Source of the DNA: Anaerocaecibacter muris | Lineage (GTDB): Bacteria; Bacillota; Clostridia; Christensenellales; Pumilibacteraceae | Length of the DNA stretch: 64,000 nt | Reading direction: 5' to 3' | NCBI RefSeq assembly: GCF_943192945.1 | Contig: NZ_CALPCE010000001.1 | Span: 62,001-126,000, forward strand | Part shown: positions 9,824 through 18,511 of the stretch, piece after piece | Position numbering within the stretch: position 1 is the first letter of the stretch | How the letters are laid out: every line of letters starts with the position of its first letter | Program-made: the position numbers and the translations under genes | The notes under the pieces: model-generated | Database searches by the model: none | What the model saw: only the letters and a program-made list of their open reading frames with translations | Told to the model about the DNA's origin: nothing

Positions 9824-11185
9824 CTAACCTATCATTATATTGGCGGGCGGATATTTAATGCCCGCGTTGTCGCTGCTGGGGATCATCATGCCGATGCTCA
9901 ACGGTCCGAGCCTGCCGATAAACATTACTATTATCAGTATATAATGAGCGGCGGGCGAGAGCAGCGGGCAAACGCCTACCGACAACCCTACGGTGGAGAA
10001 TGCCGACATAACGTCGAAAAGCACCGAGGTCGTCGAAAAATTTCCGTCGGTATAGTTTATTATCACCGTTCCCGTCAATATCAGAATGCCGGCGAACAGC
10101 AAAACAGCCACTGCTCGGAACGCCGTTTTCGGCTTGACGCCGCGCATGCCGATCAATATGTCGTTTTTGCCGCGCAGACCGGAAAGACCCATAAGCAAAA
10201 GCACCGCAAACGTGGTCGTTTTTATTCCTCCGCCGGTGCCGCCGGGGGAAGCGCCTATAAACATAAGTATACAGGTAACCGTTCGCCCCTGCGTAGACAG
10301 ATCGCTCTGCTCTATAGCATTAAAGCCTGCCGTTCGAGCCGTTACGGATTGAAAAATACTGTTTAGAAGCTTTTCCCCTCCGCTCATTCCCGCAGTTGCC
10401 GCAGAATGGAACTCGCTACCCAAAAAGAAGAACGTTCCGAAAAGGAAAAGAGCTAGCGAAACGACGAGCACTATTTTTGTGTGAAGCTTAAACCTTTTAA
10501 AACGAAATCTGCATGAAAATATGTCGTGTATAACGGTGAAGCCGAGCCCGCCGAGCGTTATGAGCGCCGCAACGATAAGCAACACGCCGGCATTGCCCTT
10601 GAAATCCGTCAGCGATGCGTACGGAGCAGCTTTCGAGCCGAGTATATCGAAGCCGGCGTTGCAAAATGCCGATACCGATGTGAATATAGCTTGCCAAATA
10701 CCTATACTGCCGTTCTTCGTACAAAAGAATGGCAGCAAGAGCAGCGTGCCTGCAAGCTCGATCGCGCCCGTCATTATCGCGATATTGCGCACAAGCTTGA
10801 CGATGCCTTTTATTCGATCCTGTCCGAGTGCTTCTTGCAAGGTTACGCGGTCTTTGAGAGTTATGCGCTTGCGGATTATCATGAATACGAGCGTCGCCAA
10901 CGTCATTACGCCGAGTCCGCCTATTTGTATAAGAATAAGTATAATAACTTGCCCTAATGCGGAAAAATCGACGGTAGTGGAGCGTACGACCAATCCCGTA
11001 ACGCATACTGCGCTCGCCGATGTAAATATCGCGTCGTTAAAGTTCAGCCATTCGCCGTCGGTATTGGAAACGGGCAGGGCGAGGAAAAACGCGCCTACAA
11101 ACATGACTGCAAGAAAGCCCAACAACACTATAAGCATGGGGCGCATGCGCAGTTGTTTTTTTATTTTAGGTCGATCACCGCTCAT
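9824..11185 (-). CDS. ktrB: KtrB/TrkH-type potassium uptake channel
   Basis: Integral membrane pore of the Ktr potassium uptake system. It has the four repeated M1-P-M2 units of the family; SASAVCVTGL, SVSAFCNAGFD, TARTAGFN and SAFSTVGLSVG are its four pore-loop filter segments. I place the start at ATG 11185, not at an upstream codon: this ATG overlaps the ispDF stop as ATGA and has GGAG 10 nt before it, giving 453 residues. The N-terminal tail is basic (KIKKQLRMRP), as expected for the cytosolic side. Partner is KtrA directly downstream. Translational coupling to ispDF is likely. Confidence 0.93.
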   Translation of the reverse strand: MSGDRPKIKKQLRMRPMLIVLLGFLAVMFVGAFFLALPVSNTDGEWLNFNDAIFTSASAVCVTGLVVRSTTVDFSALGQVIILILIQIGGLGVMTLATLVFMIIRKRITLKDRVTLQEALGQDRIKGIVKLVRNIAIMTGAIELAGTLLLLPFFCTKNGSIGIWQAIFTSVSAFCNAGFDILGSKAAPYASLTDFKGNAGVLLIVAALITLGGLGFTVIHDIFSCRFRFKRFKLHTKIVLVVSLALFLFGTFFFLGSEFHSAATAGMSGGEKLLNSIFQSVTARTAGFNAIEQSDLSTQGRTVTCILMFIGASPGGTGGGIKTTTFAVLLLMGLSGLRGKNDILIGMRGVKPKTAFRAVAVLLFAGILILTGTVIINYTDGNFSTTSVLFDVMSAFSTVGLSVGVCPLLSPAAHYILIIVMFIGRLGPLSIGMMIPSSDNAGIKYPPANIMIG

Positions 11186-12342
11186 TTGTTTGCACACTCC
11201 GTAAGTATACATGCGGCGTTTGCCGACATGGCTTCGCCGCTACCTATAATCCCCAGTCCCTCCGTCGTCGTTGCGGAAACGTTTATTTGCTCGACTTCGA
11301 TATTCATAGCCTCCGCCAAACGCTTGCGAATTTCCGGAATAGCGGGCGCGAGCTTGGGGCGTTGCGCCGCTACTACCGCCGAAATATTTCCGACGGTCAG
11401 TCCGCGTTTTTTTACTCGGTTTGTCACGTCTTTAAGCAATTCGATAGACGAAGCGCCGAGAAACTTATCGTCGGTGTCGGGGAACAGCACGCCTATATCG
11501 GGCAACCCCGCTGCGGATAGCAATGCGTCCATTATCGCATGCGTCAAAACGTCCGCGTCGGAATGTCCGTCAAGACCGAGGTCGTATTCTATATTGACGC
11601 CGCCGAGAATAAGCGGTCTGTTTTTTACGAGCCTATGCACGTCGAAACCCGCGCCTATTCGACAGGAACGTGGAAGACTGCGATAAAGGTCGCTCGCTAC
11701 GGTGATTTTTATATTGTCGTAATTTCCCTCGATAAGGCGAGGGGAATATCCCGCCGCGGCGTATACCTCCGCGTCGTCCGTACAGTTAGCCGCGCCGCGT
11801 TCGTATGCGCTCAAAATTTCCGAATATCTGAAAGTCTGCGGCGTTTGCATGTTATACAGCTCGGCGCGCGGCAGGCTTTGCACCTCTCCGTCTGAATTTA
11901 CGCGCTTTACCGTATCCACCGAAAGCACCGCAACAATTCCGCTGCCGTGCTCGACGGCGGATTTTATAGAACGCAATATTAAATCTTCGGTCACGAACGG
12001 ACGCGCGCCGTCGTGTATGACTACTATATCGCACGGGCGAGCTTTAAGCCCGTTATAAACGCTTTGCGCGCGCGTATCGCCGCCTTTTACAACGGTCGTG
12101 CGCGGATAGTCGGCGACTATTTCCTCGATACGGGAAAAGTCGGCGTCGGACGCTACGACCGTAATATCGGTTATAGAGTTTATGCCCGAAAAAACGTCGA
12201 GTGTCGTTTCGAGCACGGTTTTTTGTCCGAGCATGTGTAATACTTTGTTATATGTCAGTCCCGTTCGCTCGCCCTTGCCGGCGCACAGTATAACTGCGCC
12301 GACCGTCGCCGCACAGACATTGCAATCAGTTTTGGATTTCAT
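11182..12342 (-). CDS. ispDF: bifunctional IspD/IspF isoprenoid (MEP pathway) enzyme
   Basis: 386-residue fusion of two MEP-pathway steps. Residues 1 to about 225 are IspD, which makes CDP-methylerythritol: the CTP-binding loop CAGKGERTGL (20-29) with a downstream lysine, and HDGARPF near 110. Residues about 226-386 are IspF, which cyclises the later CDP intermediate: metal ligands FDVH (D234, H236) and H268 in DVLTHAIMD, plus DGHSDAD and LFPDTD. The fused form is known from alphaproteobacteria, Campylobacterota and some Clostridia. IspE acts between these two steps and is not in this window. The start ATG has GGAGG unusually far upstream (about 15 nt). It overlaps rqcP by 17 bp and ktrB by 4 bp, so it lies in the middle of an operon. 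Confidence 0.95.
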   Translation of the reverse strand: MKSKTDCNVCAATVGAVILCAGKGERTGLTYNKVLHMLGQKTVLETTLDVFSGINSITDITVVASDADFSRIEEIVADYPRTTVVKGGDTRAQSVYNGLKARPCDIVVIHDGARPFVTEDLILRSIKSAVEHGSGIVAVLSVDTVKRVNSDGEVQSLPRAELYNMQTPQTFRYSEILSAYERGAANCTDDAEVYAAAGYSPRLIEGNYDNIKITVASDLYRSLPRSCRIGAGFDVHRLVKNRPLILGGVNIEYDLGLDGHSDADVLTHAIMDALLSAAGLPDIGVLFPDTDDKFLGASSIELLKDVTNRVKKRGLTVGNISAVVAAQRPKLAPAIPEIRKRLAEAMNIEVEQINVSATTTEGLGIIGSGEAMSANAACILTECANK

Positions 12343-12565
12343 ACAATGTGTGCGCGTCCTCCTTCGACGCTTTTTCGTTCAACGACTTTACGGTGAACTT
12401 TATGGGCGTTCCCAGCCGAACTTCCACGACGTCGCCGATTTTTATAACGCACGCGGGTTTGACCTGCCTGCCGTTTACGTAAATCTTGCCGGCGTCGCAA
12501 GCCTCCGCCGCGACGGTGCGTCGCTTAATCAGTCTGGAAACTTTTAGGAATTTGTCTATACGCAT
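12326..12565 (-). CDS. rqcP: S4-domain ribosome rescue factor RqcP (YabO-like)
   Basis: 79 residues, almost all one S4 RNA-binding domain, opening with MRIDKFLKVSRLIKRR, which is very close to the Bacillus YabO/RqcP N terminus. In Firmicutes RqcP joins RqcH on the 50S subunit during alanine tailing of stalled nascent chains. Alternative reading: an Hsp15-like S4 protein, but length and N terminus favour RqcP. It heads the operon rqcP-ispDF-ktrB-ktrA. No Shine-Dalgarno is visible; the ATG lies 9 nt behind the -10 box, so the transcript probably begins within about three bases of the start codon. Confidence 0.88.
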   Translation of the reverse strand: MRIDKFLKVSRLIKRRTVAAEACDAGKIYVNGRQVKPACVIKIGDVVEVRLGTPIKFTVKSLNEKASKEDAHTLYEIQN

Positions 12566-12574
12566 AACTTTATT

Positions 12575-12603
12575 ATTATACCACTGTCGAAAATAAAAGG
12601 CAA
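12575..12603 (-). promoter_or_regulatory. promoter of rqcP-ispDF-ktrBA operon
   Basis: Minus strand: TTGCCT (12603-12598), 17-bp spacer, TATAAT (12580-12575). The rqcP ATG begins 9 nt further on, leaving room for a leader of only about 3 nt. Confidence 0.75.
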
Positions 12604-12806
12604 GTAATTTAACATAACGCCTTGTTGCGGCGAGGACGTGCGATTGAGTTATGGGGTGGTATCCAATGCAAGCCTATATGCTGCTTATATTATATAAGGT
12701 TTATAATAGGTGAGTGTATATAGCAGGAAAAGGCGAGGGCGACGACGATATTGTATCGTTGCAATTTTATATATTAGCGTAGCAAAAAAGCCTAAAAACC
12801 GCGTCG
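12604..12806. other. intergenic between rqcP promoter and rrn promoter
   Basis: No convincing gene. The only notable structure is a 15-bp palindrome, CTTATATTATATAAG, at 12684-12698. A short open frame crossing 12710-12928 runs through the rRNA promoter and is not credible. Confidence 0.45.
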
Positions 12807-12877
12807 AAAAAAATTTTAAAAATTTTTTAAAAAATTTGTTGAAAACGCTTGACATTAAATATGGGGTTTGCTATACT
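12807..12877 (+). promoter_or_regulatory. rRNA promoter with UP-like A/T tract
   Basis: TTGACA at 12849-12854, 17-bp spacer, TATACT at 12872-12877. Directly upstream (about 12807-12840) lie phased runs of A and T, which look like an UP element for the RNA polymerase alpha subunit. A hairpin, GCTGTC/GACAGC, follows at about 12884-12905 in the leader. This is the kind of strong promoter expected for rRNA. Confidence 0.85.
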
Positions 12878-13049
12878 AACAAAGCTGTCCGACGAAAGCA
12901 GACAGCAAGCACATTAACAAGTGAATAGATTTTAGCGAATTGAACTTTTTTAAAAACAAAGTCAATTATTTTATGTCAGTATGTTTTTGAGAAGGAATCG
13001 GTTACTTTATTATAGATAGCTTTAAGGGCTTGTCCCTTTGGTTATACAA

Positions 13050-14563
<1,514 letters not shown>

Positions 14564-14661
14564 AGGAACCTACAATTAGAGTAGGTTGCTAAAAACAAAA
14601 TTCAGTTCTCAATCGATTATCGGTTCGCTTAAATCTATCACTAAACTGTGTGTTACGAAAA

Positions 14662-14690
14662 GACTGTGTTTTATAAACGCGGTCTTTTTT
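14662..14690 (+). terminator. terminator of the lone 16S transcript
   Basis: GACTGTGTTT (14662-14671), three-base loop, AAACGCGGTC (14675-14684), forming a 10-bp stem with G-U pairs, followed by a run of six T. It ends transcription about 100 nt after the 16S 3' end. Confidence 0.85.
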
Positions 14691-14826
14691 GTTTTGCTAA
14701 TTGTTTGGCATATGCGGGTAGCTGTTAATTATATTCATATTCGCTATTTGTAATGGAAAGTTTGTCGTGCGGTTTATCGTGCAATAACTCGCTTTTAAAA
14801 AATTAAATTGTATCGGCGAAATCATA

Positions 14827-14855
14827 TTGTTTTGTCGGTTGTTTAGTGTTATAAT
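14827..14855 (+). promoter_or_regulatory. promoter of the toxin-like zinc-ribbon gene
   Basis: TTGTTT (14827-14832), 17-bp spacer, perfect TATAAT (14850-14855); the start codon follows 42 nt later. Confidence 0.6.
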
Positions 14856-14897
14856 ACATTGGAAGTCCTGTAACATTATCGTGTATGTGAGGAAAAA

Positions 14898-15629
14898 ATG
14901 AATTTGTACGATTTTGATGCGGAAGTTAATTACAAATCGGGCGCGTTTAATAAACATTACAGAACGCGCCTTGCCGGGAGAGTTAAGCGAATAGTGAAGC
15001 AAAATTTGCCGAATTCCGTTGCGGATAGTTTTTTGCACGGTAGATATTATACTGCGATAGTTACAAAGCCGCTATGTCTTTACAGGGTGTTTGGCAGATA
15101 TAAAGGAGAATATTTTACGGACGAACAGGGAAACGCGCGCGTTGTGGGATCTTTTGCGAACGGGGCGTTCGTCACCACGGAGTTTGCGGAATCGAGAATA
15201 GACGCAAAAATCAGACTGGCATTAGAGCCTGCTTGGTTAAATTCTCATGCTTATGAAGCTAAAATCATAGTGCCGAAAGGTACGATTTTGAATATAGGTA
15301 AAGTCGCGCCCGTAACAACCAAAGGCGGGACGTTTTTAAGCGGCGGAGCGGATCAAATTTTATTGCCGCGTGATTGGTCGGAAAATATAATTGTCGGTTA
15401 TCGTTATATTACGGTTACTCAATTAAGAAATCCGCCCGAATACAGTATTAAAAATATTCCGTCATTTGATATTAAAAGCACTGTTTATCCGCTTACGTGT
15501 CCAAAGTGCGGAAAGACAGATATTCGATTGTTATCGCAAGACGAACGGATCGATTATATTGGGTCAAAGGGCAATAAATATACGACGCGCCACATTTGTT
15601 TAAATCCTAAATGTAATTGTAATTGGTAA
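14898..15629 (+). CDS. unknown protein: possible ART-like toxin domain plus zinc ribbon
   Basis: 243 residues, ATG with GAGG 6 nt upstream. I do not recognise it with certainty. Residues about 40-175 run LYRVFGRYKGEYFT, a GSFANGAFVTTEFAES block, a VPKGTILNIGKVAP block and SGGADQILLP. This order (Tyr-Arg strand, a 'T-x-F' strand, VPxGT, 'GGxxQ-LP') recalls ADP-ribosyltransferase-like domains of polymorphic toxins, but that is an impression from motif order only. The C terminus is a zinc ribbon: CPKC near 200 and CLNPKCNC near the end. No signal peptide or membrane segment. No immunity-sized partner gene sits next to it. The gene is markedly richer in A+T than its neighbours, so it may be acquired. 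It has its own promoter, behind the 16S terminator. Confidence 0.6.
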   Translation: MNLYDFDAEVNYKSGAFNKHYRTRLAGRVKRIVKQNLPNSVADSFLHGRYYTAIVTKPLCLYRVFGRYKGEYFTDEQGNARVVGSFANGAFVTTEFAESRIDAKIRLALEPAWLNSHAYEAKIIVPKGTILNIGKVAPVTTKGGTFLSGGADQILLPRDWSENIIVGYRYITVTQLRNPPEYSIKNIPSFDIKSTVYPLTCPKCGKTDIRLLSQDERIDYIGSKGNKYTTRHICLNPKCNCNW

Positions 15630-15668
15630 ATATTTTGCGTCACGGTCTAAGCATTTAATAAGAAAAAA

Positions 15669-15703
15669 CCTCGACGATAAGGAATTAAAGTCGAGGAGTT
15701 TTC
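15669..15703 (+). terminator. intrinsic terminator after the zinc-ribbon gene
   Basis: CCTCGAC (15669-15675) pairs with GTCGAGG (15690-15696), with an A-run before and AGTTTT after; the stem extends weakly at its base. It is followed directly by copy A of the structured repeat. Confidence 0.75.
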
Positions 15704-15707
15704 CGTT

Positions 15708-15803
15708 CGCATAATTGCGATTTATTGTAAAGCGTGTTTTTCGGTTGCTAAAACATATTTGCTTTACAATATTATATTGCGCAGTCTTCGAACTATTATG
15801 CGC
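15708..15803 (+). repeat. structured intergenic repeat, copy A
   Basis: Order of parts: mini-hairpin CGCA-TAAT-TGCG (15708-15719); perfect 10-bp inverted repeat ATTGTAAAGC (15724-15733) / GCTTTACAAT (15761-15770); then TTATATTGCGC (15772-15782), an 11-nt gap and TATTATGCGC (15794-15803). The same parts in the same order recur in copies B (16454-16560) and C (17580-17715), in the same orientation. It lies between the zinc-ribbon gene and mgsA. Confidence 0.8.
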
Positions 15804-15861
15804 GCCATATCAAAATATTTTAAATTTTATGCAAAGCGTTCGGGCGATTTTCGTTTACGTA

Positions 15862-15890
15862 TTGACAAACGCGCAAATTTGTTATATGCT
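15862..15890 (+). promoter_or_regulatory. mgsA promoter
   Basis: TTGACA (15862-15867), 17-bp spacer, TATGCT (15885-15890). The spacing is ideal; the -10 box is a weaker match. Confidence 0.6.
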
Positions 15891-15937
15891 TATACCGTAT
15901 GCGCAAGGCATTTGCGCGTGCTCGGAGAAACGATGTT

Positions 15938-16315
15938 ATGGAAAAGACAAAGACCGTCGCGTTAATCGCGCATGACAATAAAAAGCCCGATATAGTAAAC
16001 TGGGCAGTGAATAATCGCGCCGCGCTTGAAAAGTTTAATCTTTGCGGTACGGGCACGACAGCGCGGCTTATTTCCGAAGCGACGGGGCTTAACGTCAAGC
16101 GGTATCTTTCCGGTCCGCTCGGCGGCGATCAGCAAATCGGCGCGAAGATAGCCGAAAAAAAGATTGACGTCGTTATATTCTTTTGGGATCCGCTTGCGGC
16201 GCAACCGCACGATCCCGACGTAAAAGCTCTTTTGCGCATTGCCGTCGTATACGATATTCCCATTGCGACAAACAAAGCTACCGCTAATTATGTAATACAT
16301 TCTTCGTTGATTTAG
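15938..16315 (+). CDS. mgsA: methylglyoxal synthase
   Basis: 125 residues after choosing ATG 15938 (GGAG 11 nt upstream); an earlier in-frame ATG at 15899 would add 13 residues that overlap the promoter -10 region and look non-coding. The enzyme converts dihydroxyacetone phosphate to methylglyoxal and phosphate, a bypass of lower glycolysis used under phosphate shortage. Visible signatures: AHDNKK near the start (phosphate-binding His/Lys), GTGTT (37-41), [11 protein letters not shown] with catalytic Asp64 (equivalent to E. coli Asp71), and IFFWDPL followed by QPHDPDV. Single-gene transcript between repeat copies A and B. Confidence 0.95.
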   Translation: MEKTKTVALIAHDNKKPDIVNWAVNNRAALEKFNLCGTGTTARLISEATGLNVKRYLSGPLGGDQQIGAKIAEKKIDVVIFFWDPLAAQPHDPDVKALLRIAVVYDIPIATNKATANYVIHSSLI

Positions 16316-16413
16316 GTTATTGCTATGATTTCCGTGCTTGGTGCGTATTCGGGTGAAACGTCAAACGAATAATAAAAGCACATACACGAAAGAAACAAAT
16401 CTGTGATTGTCGA

Positions 16414-16447
16414 AAAAATCCGCAATGCTTATGCAGAGCGGATTTTT
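16414..16447 (+). terminator. bidirectional terminator after mgsA
   Basis: AAAAATCCGC (16414-16423) pairs with GCGGATTTTT (16438-16447), a 10-bp stem with A- and T-tracts, usable for mgsA and for the convergent SDR gene. The 100 nt between mgsA and this stem show nothing else. Confidence 0.85.
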
Positions 16448-16453
16448 CATTGT

Positions 16454-16560
16454 CGCTGTAATAGCGATTTTATTTGTAAAGCGAATTTAAATCTTTTTCG
16501 GCGTAATAAAAGTTAATTGCTTTACACTTTTATATTGCGCAGAATTTGCCCGATTATTCG
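16454..16560 (+). repeat. structured intergenic repeat, copy B
   Basis: Mini-hairpin CGCT-GTAAT-AGCG (16454-16466); inverted repeat TGTAAAGC (16475-16482) / GCTTTACA (16519-16526); a 3-nt gap; TTATATTGCGC (16530-16540); an 11-nt gap; GATTATTCG (16552-16560), a degenerate second motif that overlaps the stop codon of the SDR gene. Same orientation and spacing as copies A and C. Confidence 0.78.
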
Positions 16561-17459
16561 TACACTTGTAAATTTTCTTTTATGAATTGCAGGTAATCTT
16601 TGCGTTTAATCTCATAGCCGAGCGCGCAATATTGCGCGTAGGCGCGTTTCAGCCCGTCTGTAAGCTCTATTGTCGGCGGGGAGAGTTTGTATGCCGCCGA
16701 GCAGTCGAGGGCGTATGAATAGGCATAGAAGGGAAAATAACTGCGTTGCTCTACGTCGTTGCCGACGGTATAAACGCGCGGAGCTTTGCCCGCCGCGGCA
16801 TAGCAAGCTCGCACCCATTCGATCCCGCTCACCGGCGCTGTACCTATATTGTACACGCGTTGTTCGGGCGTTGTTGTAATTAGAACTTCCGCAAAACGAC
16901 AAACGTCTTCGACGTGAATAAATTGAAGTTTGAAACTTTCGTCTGCGGGTATGTATGCGGGCAAGTCGCGCGTAGCGCAGTCGAACATAAATGCTTCGCG
17001 GTACACGTTGTTATATTCGCCGTAAATGTATGGCGGGCGAACGGTATATGCGTCGGGAACGCGTGACGACAGCGCGCGTTCCGCGTCGATTTTGCCCAAG
17101 CCGTAGTCGCCCCAAAATTTGTTTATGCCCGTAGCCGTGTTTTCGGTAAACGGTTGCGCCGCCCATTCGGGATAAACCGCGCTCGAACTTATAAGCACAT
17201 ATTTGCCGAAGTCGCCGAGCGCGTCGAGTAAATTATTTACGTCGTTCGCGTTGTACGCCGTCACGTCCAAAACCGCGTCGAAGTAATGGCGTTTTAATAA
17301 GTTGCGCAAGTCGTTTCTGTCGGCAATTACGGGCGTTGCGCCCGCGGGTTGAGGTTTTGAGCCGCGGTTCAGAACAAAAACGTCATGCCCGCGGGCAATA
17401 AAATATTCCGCCGCATATCTGCTAACGAAAACCGTTCCGCCCGTTACCAAAATTTTCAT
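16554..17459 (-). CDS. NAD-dependent epimerase/dehydratase family SDR (CSP41-like)
   Basis: 301 residues from ATG 17459 (GAGG 9 nt upstream); a GTG two codons earlier is possible. Extended SDR: N-terminal Rossmann strand KILVTGGTVFVSRY, where the usual GxxGxxG is altered to G-G-T-V-F-V-S, a form seen in the CSP41/isoflavone-reductase-like branch. Catalytic elements are present: ISSSAVYP (Ser) and YGLGK (Tyr-x-x-x-Lys). Substrate unknown; a nucleotide sugar or related compound is the general family expectation. It is convergent with mgsA and divergent from the ABC transporter, each gap carrying a repeat copy. Confidence 0.88.
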   Translation of the reverse strand: MKILVTGGTVFVSRYAAEYFIARGHDVFVLNRGSKPQPAGATPVIADRNDLRNLLKRHYFDAVLDVTAYNANDVNNLLDALGDFGKYVLISSSAVYPEWAAQPFTENTATGINKFWGDYGLGKIDAERALSSRVPDAYTVRPPYIYGEYNNVYREAFMFDCATRDLPAYIPADESFKLQFIHVEDVCRFAEVLITTTPEQRVYNIGTAPVSGIEWVRACYAAAGKAPRVYTVGNDVEQRSYFPFYAYSYALDCSAAYKLSPPTIELTDGLKRAYAQYCALGYEIKRKDYLQFIKENLQVYE

Positions 17460-17488
17460 GCGCACCTGCCTCGATAGTTTTCGATAGA

Positions 17489-17522
17489 ATTATATCACGA
17501 CTTTGGCGATATTGCAATATCG
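17489..17522 (-). promoter_or_regulatory. SDR promoter with palindrome over the -35 box
   Basis: Minus strand TTGCAA (17517-17512), 17-bp spacer, TATAAT (17494-17489). The -35 box is the centre of a perfect 16-bp palindrome, CGATATTGCAATATCG (17507-17522), a good candidate operator. Confidence 0.7.
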
Positions 17523-17531
17523 AATAATCAA

Positions 17532-17579
17532 AAAACGAAAAAATCCCGCAATAACGAGTATCGTGGGAATTTTCGTTTT
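17532..17579. terminator. terminator-like hairpin between divergent genes
   Basis: AAAACGAAAAAATCCC (17532-17547) pairs nearly perfectly with GGGAATTTTCGTTTT (17565-17579). It lies between two divergently read genes, where neither needs a terminator; in copies A and B of the repeat a terminator also precedes the element, so it may belong to the module. Confidence 0.65.
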
Positions 17580-17715
17580 CGCTTTCGTCTTTTTAAGCGA
17601 ACCGTCTGTAAAACGCAGTGGAGTAGGAAGTAATATCAAAGTAGTTCAATAAACTTATCGTAAACCCGTAACGTCTTACACTATTATATTGCGCCGTTTT
17701 CGGCATATTATGCGC
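17580..17715 (+). repeat. structured intergenic repeat, copy C
   Basis: Mini-hairpin CGCTT...AAGCG (17580-17599); inverted repeat TGTAAAAC (17607-17614) / GTCTTACA (17673-17680) with one mismatch and a longer loop; a 3-nt gap; TTATATTGCGC (17684-17694); an 11-nt gap; TATTATGCGC (17706-17715). Gap lengths match copy A exactly. Confidence 0.75.
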
Positions 17716-17756
17716 CGCGCCGAAAAAAATTTTTCCAGTTTTACAACACATATAAC

Positions 17757-17785
17757 TTGACTGTCGCCGTCGCGCGGTATATACT
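17757..17785 (+). promoter_or_regulatory. promoter of the ABC transporter operon
   Basis: TTGACT (17757-17762), 17-bp spacer, TATACT (17780-17785). Confidence 0.75.
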
Positions 17786-17826
17786 TAAACCGTTGATAAT
17801 CACGGTATTATAGGAGGGCGCGAATA

Positions 17827-18507
17827 ATGATAGCTGCGGAAAACGTCGTTAAGAATTACGGCAATGCGGAAGTATTGAAAGGTGTTTCTTTGGAGGTTGC
17901 CGACGGCGAGTTTGCGGTTTTGCTCGGCGCGTCGGGTTCGGGTAAGACTACGTTGTTGACTGTGCTGTCGGGGTTGGAACGCGCGGACGGCGGGCGAATA
18001 GTATGCGACGGGCGCGACATTTCGGCAATGACCGACAAACAGCTGACGGCGTTTCGCCGCGAAGCCGTGGGATTTATATTCCAGCAATACTATCTGTCCG
18101 ATAATTTGACCGTAGACGGTAACGTCAAGTTGGGCGCGCAACTTGCGGGCAACAGAAACTATCGCGACATAATAGCCGCGGTCGGGCTTGCGGATAAGCT
18201 GAAAAGCCTGCCGCGCGAGCTATCCGGCGGGGAGCAGCAGCGCGTTTGCATTGCTCGCGCGCTTGCCAAAAATCCCAAAATACTGTTTCTCGACGAGCCG
18301 ACGGGCGCGCTCGACGAAACCACGGGCAGGAGCGTGCTCGATTACATAATAAAATTAAAGCATGAGCTCGGCTTTACCATGCTCGCGGTTACGCATAATA
18401 TAAATATCGCAGAAACGGCAGACGCAGTTATAAGCATGAACAGCGGTAAAATAACCGAAATCTCGCGCAACGCCGCGCCCAAATCCGCTTACGAAATAGG
18501 TTGGTAA
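17827..18507 (+). CDS. ABC transporter ATPase, MacB/LolD/FtsE type
   Basis: 226 residues. Walker [10 protein letters not shown] near residues 38-46, Q-loop at FIFQQYY, ABC signature LSGGEQQR near 136-143, Walker [13 protein letters not shown], and the His switch in AVTHN. The [10 protein letters not shown] form and short length place it in the MacB/LolD/BceA group, which power FtsX-type permeases by mechanotransmission and do not import solutes directly. AGGAGG 9 nt before the ATG. The permease gene starts 4 nt after its stop. Confidence 0.93.
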   Translation: MIAAENVVKNYGNAEVLKGVSLEVADGEFAVLLGASGSGKTTLLTVLSGLERADGGRIVCDGRDISAMTDKQLTAFRREAVGFIFQQYYLSDNLTVDGNVKLGAQLAGNRNYRDIIAAVGLADKLKSLPRELSGGEQQRVCIARALAKNPKILFLDEPTGALDETTGRSVLDYIIKLKHELGFTMLAVTHNINIAETADAVISMNSGKITEISRNAAPKSAYEIGW

Positions 18508-18511
18508 ATAT

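Noticed and set aside
12710-12928. 72-codon frame before the 16S gene
   Set aside because: It runs through the rRNA promoter and UP-like tract and has no ribosome site; poly-Lys/Asn/Phe content comes from A/T runs.
15708-17715. Integron attC sites as the explanation of the three repeats
   Set aside because: Copies lack the RYYYAAC/GTTRRRY core sites, no integron integrase is in view, and genes between copies are in both directions; kept as an open question only.
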